This document shows, in pieces, positions 62,868-64,000 of a stretch of DNA of 64,000 bases. The DNA comes from Bacteroides sp. (GTDB lineage Bacteria; Bacteroidota; Bacteroidia; Bacteroidales; P3): positions 62,001 to 126,000 of the forward strand of contig JAMPIH010000006.1 in NCBI GenBank assembly GCA_023662825.1. The letters run 5' to 3'. The number at the start of each line of letters is the position of its first letter. Positions within the stretch are counted from its first letter, which is position 1. The notes under the pieces are model-generated. The model worked only from the letters and a program-made list of their open reading frames with translations. It was not told the origin of the DNA and ran no database searches. The position numbers were made by a program, and so were the translations under genes.

Positions 62868-63650
62868 CTATTCGAACGAATTGATGATGGAGATAAAGTC
62901 GTCGGCCTTCAGGGAAGCGCCGCCGATCAGGCCGCCGTCGATATCGGGCATGGCGAACAGTTCGGGCGCCGTGGCCGGATTGCAGCTGCCGCCGTACAGG
63001 ATGGGCAACTGCCGGGCTATTTCCTTGCCGTAGGTCTCTTCCACGAGATTGCGGATATAGGCATGCACTTCCTGCGCCTGCACCGGCGTGGCGGTCTTGC
63101 CCGTGCCGATGGCCCACACAGGTTCATAGGCTATGATGACCCGCGAGAAATCGAGAGGCTCCAGTCCGAAAAGCCCTTTTTCGAGCTGGGCTTCGATTAC
63201 CTCGAAATGCTTGCCGGCCTCGCGTTCCTCCAAGGACTCCCCGCAGCAGACAATAGGCACCAGGTTGTTCTGCAGCAGTTTCTCCACCTTTGCCGCCACC
63301 TGCCCGTCGGTCTCGCCATGGTACTTGCGGCGTTCGGAATGCCCCACGATGCAGTATTCCACATTCATAGACGCCAGCATGGAGGCCGAGATCTCGCCCG
63401 TATAGGCGCCTTTCTCGCGTTCGCTCACATCCTGCGCGCCCACGGCGAAATACACCGTGTTCTCGTCTTCTTCGTCGGTGCCTAAGTCGTAGGCCATTTC
63501 CAGATACGGAAAGGGCGGACACACGATCACGTCCACATCCCGGCTTTGCTGTTCCTTTTCGAGGCGCGCGGCCAGTTCGTCCAGCAATTCTTCGGCTTCG
63601 GAAAAGCGGAGGTTCATCTTCCAGTTTCCCGCCACAATTTTTCTTCTCAT
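62868..63650 (-). CDS. tpiA: Triosephosphate isomerase
   Basis: TpiA interconverts glyceraldehyde-3-phosphate and dihydroxyacetone-phosphate. The 260-aa protein has NWKMN (Asn/Lys at the substrate site), the catalytic His in CIVGHSERR, Glu in AYEPVWAIGTGK, and the phosphate-binding LYGGS and GGLIGGASL. The middle is slightly expanded (GTDEEDENTVYF). The gene lies 12 nt after the BT_3928-like gene, before prmA. Confidence 0.97.
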   Translation of the reverse strand: MRRKIVAGNWKMNLRFSEAEELLDELAARLEKEQQSRDVDVIVCPPFPYLEMAYDLGTDEEDENTVYFAVGAQDVSEREKGAYTGEISASMLASMNVEYCIVGHSERRKYHGETDGQVAAKVEKLLQNNLVPIVCCGESLEEREAGKHFEVIEAQLEKGLFGLEPLDFSRVIIAYEPVWAIGTGKTATPVQAQEVHAYIRNLVEETYGKEIARQLPILYGGSCNPATAPELFAMPDIDGGLIGGASLKADDFISIINSFE

Positions 63651-63662
63651 GCGTATATCTTT

Positions 63663-64000
63663 TTAGTCGGCGGGGATTTCTGCCTTCTCGAACGAGGGCA
63701 GACGCCGCCAATCCCACAATTTCAATACATAGGCACCCTTTACCAGCACGATGCCCGGATTGGAACGGATCACCGCCTTGATGGAGGTGTTGTCCGCATA
63801 ATAGAACGGAAAGTCTTCCAGGCCGTATACCTGCTTGAAAGCCTCGGCCTCGACCACGGTGGAGGCCGTAAGGAAACAGCAGTCGATGCCGGCTTCGTGC
63901 GCCTGCCTTACGAATCCGGCCGTCTTTTCCACGCCTTTCCTATTCGCGGCGTCCAAATCGTACACCGCCACCAGCACCAGGGCGTTTTCCTGTTCCAGAA
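63663..64000 (-). CDS. BT_3928-like protein, C-terminal part (truncated by the window edge)
   Basis: The frame is open to the right edge, so the N-terminal part (a DoxX-like membrane domain in the family) is missing. The visible ~112 residues form a thioredoxin-like module: LVAVYDLDAANR, AGIDCCFLTASTVVEAEAF, FPFYYADNTSIKAVIRSNPGIVLVK and the closing WDWRRLPS. This matches the C-terminus of Bacteroidetes BT_3928-type proteins, which are found beside tpiA. A role in redox or envelope homeostasis is assumed in the family but not shown. Confidence 0.65.
   Translation of the reverse strand, partial: LEQENALVLVAVYDLDAANRKGVEKTAGFVRQAHEAGIDCCFLTASTVVEAEAFKQVYGLEDFPFYYADNTSIKAVIRSNPGIVLVKGAYVLKLWDWRRLPSFEKAEIPAD

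Overview
The window comes from a member of the Bacteroidota, most likely the order Bacteroidales. The evidence is phylum-type promoters (a -33 TTTG/TTG box and a -7 TAnnTTTG box 18-20 bp apart, seen at more than ten genes), A-rich gene leaders without Shine-Dalgarno sequences, type IX secretion (T9SS) sorting domains, a PyrB-PyrI pair, an acpP-fabF-rnc run and a BT_3928-like gene next to tpiA. Coding DNA is GC-rich by eye. Three AT-rich islands stand out: the LRR gene with its upstream region (19.0-21.9 kb), the ATPase region (39.6-41.3 kb) and the leader of the glycan operon (45.8-46.1 kb). No integrase, transposase, rRNA or CRISPR array was seen.

Layout, 0-19 kb: a truncated transporter; gapA-pgi; a T9SS type B cargo protein; clpX; a minus-strand run of Gfo/Idh oxidoreductase, nucleotide-sugar dehydrogenase, tricorn-like protease and PAS protein; dapD-thioredoxin lipoprotein; a phosphopantetheinyl transferase; tRNA-Ala(GGC); topA-pfkA; and an AlbA_2/ATPase protein carrying an 11-bp tandem repeat inside its reading frame. 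19-33 kb: a large LRR surface protein with a T9SS tail behind a 115-bp nested inverted repeat; a CWC mini-protein; uvrA; a fused MurB-FolC; a YfcC transporter; and pyrBI with a terminator in the upstream region. 33-46 kb: acpP-fabF-rnc, tRNA-Glu-rpsT, an Mpv17-like membrane protein, butyrate kinase with an ADP-forming acyl-CoA synthetase, a DUF4143 ATPase, a region of duplicated promoters, ung-aroQ, a GT2 glycosyltransferase and a DUF819 membrane protein.

46-62 kb is the most distinctive region. Behind two tandem promoters sits a tightly packed operon: a TolC-like outer-membrane protein, an HlyD-like periplasmic adaptor, a zinc-ribbon protein of the TackOD1 type, a membrane GT2 synthase of the cellulose/PNAG/hyaluronan kind, and two paralogous lipoproteins (beta-propeller plus FISUMP-like C-terminal domain). 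Directly after it come three signalling genes: a hybrid histidine kinase with a periplasmic-binding-protein-like sensor, a receiver protein whose N-terminus is a HisKA-like helix pair lacking its histidine, and a helical-repeat histidine kinase containing 25 consecutive asparagines encoded by a pure (AAC)25 tract. I read this as a candidate exopolysaccharide or surface-glycan synthesis and export system with its own phosphorelay. No receiver carries a DNA-binding output, so control may act on the machinery itself. The window closes with a BT_3928-like gene, tpiA and prmA on the minus strand.
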